DNA of 64,000 nucleotides from Butyrivibrio sp. MB2005 (GTDB lineage Bacteria; Bacillota; Clostridia; Lachnospirales; Lachnospiraceae), in contig NZ_AUJP01000012.1 in the NCBI RefSeq assembly GCF_000424285.1, positions 124,001-188,000 on the forward strand. The letters run 5' to 3'. The position numbers and the translations under genes were made by a program. The notes under the pieces are model-generated. The model was not told the DNA's origin and made no database searches. It saw only the letters and a list, made by a program, of their open reading frames with translations. Positions 62,887-64,000 of this stretch are shown here, piece by piece. Positions within the stretch are counted from its first letter, which is position 1; every line of letters starts with the position of its first letter.

Positions 62887-63581
62887 GTATCTGTATTAAA
62901 GATCAGATTCAGAACATGAATCTTGTTATAGGGTGCACTGTTGGATGTCCGTACTGCTATGCCAGAAACAATACGAGGCGTTATCACATCATAGATGATT
63001 TTGAAAAGCCACAGTTTTTTCAAGGAAAGCTTCGTATGATGGAAAAGAAAAAGCCGCAGAATTTTCTGCTGACCGGCATGAGCGATCTCTCGGGCTGGCA
63101 TGAGGAATGGAGAGAGGAAGTCTTTAAAAAGATAGCAGAGAATCCTCAGCACCAGTTTCTTTTTCTTACCAAACGACCGGATCTTCTGTCTTTTGAAACA
63201 GATCTTGATAATGCATGGTTTGGCGTTACAGTTACGAGAAAGTCTGAGTTATGGCGTATTGATGCACTGCGGAGCAATGTGAAGGCAAAAAAATATCATG
63301 TTACCTTTGAGCCTTTGTTCGATGATCCGGGTAAGGTTGATCTTACAGGCATTGACTGGATTGTGGTGGGAACCATGACAGGTGCAAAGAGCAGGACTGT
63401 TAAAACAGATCCCGGGTGGGCTTATTCATTGACAGAACAGGCTCATGAACTGAACATTCCTGTATTCTGGAAAGAAGATCTTGTTCCGATTATGGGAGAA
63501 GAAATGATACAGGAAATGCCGGATGCTTTTAACAAAGTGATGGAGGAACAGAGGATATGGAACAACCAGAAATCAAAGTAA
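62883..63581 (+). CDS. Radical SAM mobile pair protein A
   Basis: 232 residues. The [4Fe-4S] motif CTVGCPYC (CX3CX2C) is at about residues 18-25, in IGCTVGCPYCYARNNTRRYH; LLTGMSDLSGWHEEWREEVF, FLFLTKRPDLLSF, NAWFGVTVT and WIVVGTMTGAKSRTVKTDPG follow, which resembles the DUF5131/phage Gp37-like radical SAM proteins. Substrate unknown. It overlaps the MarR gene by 4 bp and the next radical SAM gene by 25 bp, so all three are made together. Confidence 0.82.
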   Translation: MSICIKDQIQNMNLVIGCTVGCPYCYARNNTRRYHIIDDFEKPQFFQGKLRMMEKKKPQNFLLTGMSDLSGWHEEWREEVFKKIAENPQHQFLFLTKRPDLLSFETDLDNAWFGVTVTRKSELWRIDALRSNVKAKKYHVTFEPLFDDPGKVDLTGIDWIVVGTMTGAKSRTVKTDPGWAYSLTEQAHELNIPVFWKEDLVPIMGEEMIQEMPDAFNKVMEEQRIWNNQKSK

Positions 63582-64000
63582 ATCATATAGAAACAAAAAG
63601 TGTAATGACAAAATCGAATACTCCTATTGGAGGATATTCGGTGAATCCCTATGTGGGGTGTCCCCATGCCTGTAAATACTGCTACGCATCTTTTATGAAA
63701 CGCTTTACAGGGCATACGGAGGAATGGGGAACTTTCATGGATGTGAAAGACTGGCCTGAAATAAAGAATCCAAAGAAGTATGCCGGCCAGAAAGTAATCA
63801 TTGGAACAGTTACGGATGGTTATAATCCGCTAGAGGAAACATATAAAAATACAAGAAGACTTCTGGAAGAACTAAAGGACAGTGGTGCGGACATACTTAT
63901 CTGCACAAAGTCAGACCTTGTACTAAGAGATCTGGATCTGCTAAAAGAGATCAATGAAAATAGCAGACTTACAGTATCATGGTCAATCAATACTCTCGAT
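63557..64000 (+). CDS. Radical SAM mobile pair protein B (partial, cut by window end)
   Basis: The first 148 residues from ATG 63557 (MEQPEIKVNHIETKSVMTKS), preceded by GAGGA. GGYSVNPYVGCPHACKYCYA contains the CX3CX2C cluster motif (CPHACKYC) of a spore-photoproduct-lyase-like radical SAM protein; KVIIGTVTDGYNPLEETYKN and ILICTKSDLVLRDLDLL follow. The frame is still open at 64000. It starts within the end of protein A. Function of the pair is unknown. Confidence 0.85.
   Translation, partial: MEQPEIKVNHIETKSVMTKSNTPIGGYSVNPYVGCPHACKYCYASFMKRFTGHTEEWGTFMDVKDWPEIKNPKKYAGQKVIIGTVTDGYNPLEETYKNTRRLLEELKDSGADILICTKSDLVLRDLDLLKEINENSRLTVSWSINTLD

Overview
The window (64 kb, moderate G+C, almost all genes on the + strand) looks like a chromosome segment of a Lachnospiraceae bacterium of the Butyrivibrio/Pseudobutyrivibrio type. 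This rests on protein character: F1-ATPase genes in Firmicutes order, ClpX with an N-terminal zinc finger, a SAM-I riboswitch before metK, a BspA-like DUF285 surface protein, DUF975/DUF6145/DUF6462-type proteins, and strong sigma-A promoters with 17-bp spacing. No rRNA or tRNA gene was seen.

Region 1 (1-7.1 kb): the end of the ATP synthase operon (atpA partial, atpG, atpD, atpC) with four 56-bp hairpin repeats between atpD and atpC, then a MATE transporter and a leucine-rich-repeat surface protein. Region 2 (7.1-12.3 kb): a probable sugar-utilisation cluster (DUF4867-like protein, LacI-family regulator, fucose/arabinose-isomerase-family protein). Two near-identical palindromic operators sit at the start points of its two promoters. 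A four-unit tandem inverted-repeat array and a D-2-hydroxyacid dehydrogenase follow. Region 3 (12.3-14.7 kb): an accessory patch with a PD-(D/E)XK nuclease-family protein, an XRE regulator and a Uma2-type protein.

Region 4 (14.8-51.8 kb) is mostly core: UDP-sugar pyrophosphorylase and galE, an HtrA protease, small membrane proteins, a GH2 glycosidase, carbamate kinase, clpX, a second MATE, tex, SAM riboswitch-metK, an ECF sigma/anti-sigma membrane operon, an ABC exporter with dnaE, pfkA, a GNAT protein, nagA, an RNA methyltransferase, proC, a cell-wall hydrolase behind a WalR-like box, argF-birA, coaX-DUF6145-dusB, greA and lysS.

Region 5 (51.8-56.9 kb) is plasmid-like: two micro-ORFs coupled to lysS, a duplicated DUF6462-type protein, ParA, ParB, two RepA_N-type initiator proteins (one with palindromic 23-bp iterons inside its gene), and a ribbon-helix-helix-like protein behind a promoter covered by direct repeats. 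Region 6 (56.9-64 kb) is accessory: membrane proteins, a LysR/YeiH pair, deoC behind a G-tract inverted repeat, a decayed heavy-metal-associated domain, a CsoR-type regulator, a DUF1275 protein, and, cut by the window end, a MarR regulator with two overlapping radical-SAM genes (the 'radical SAM mobile pair' arrangement).

The best candidates for under-described biology are the MarR/radical-SAM pair with its perfect 19-bp operator palindrome, the tandem inverted-repeat array at 11.0-11.2 kb, the replication/partition module embedded next to lysS, and the deoC-CsoR unit with a metal-sensor-like operator.
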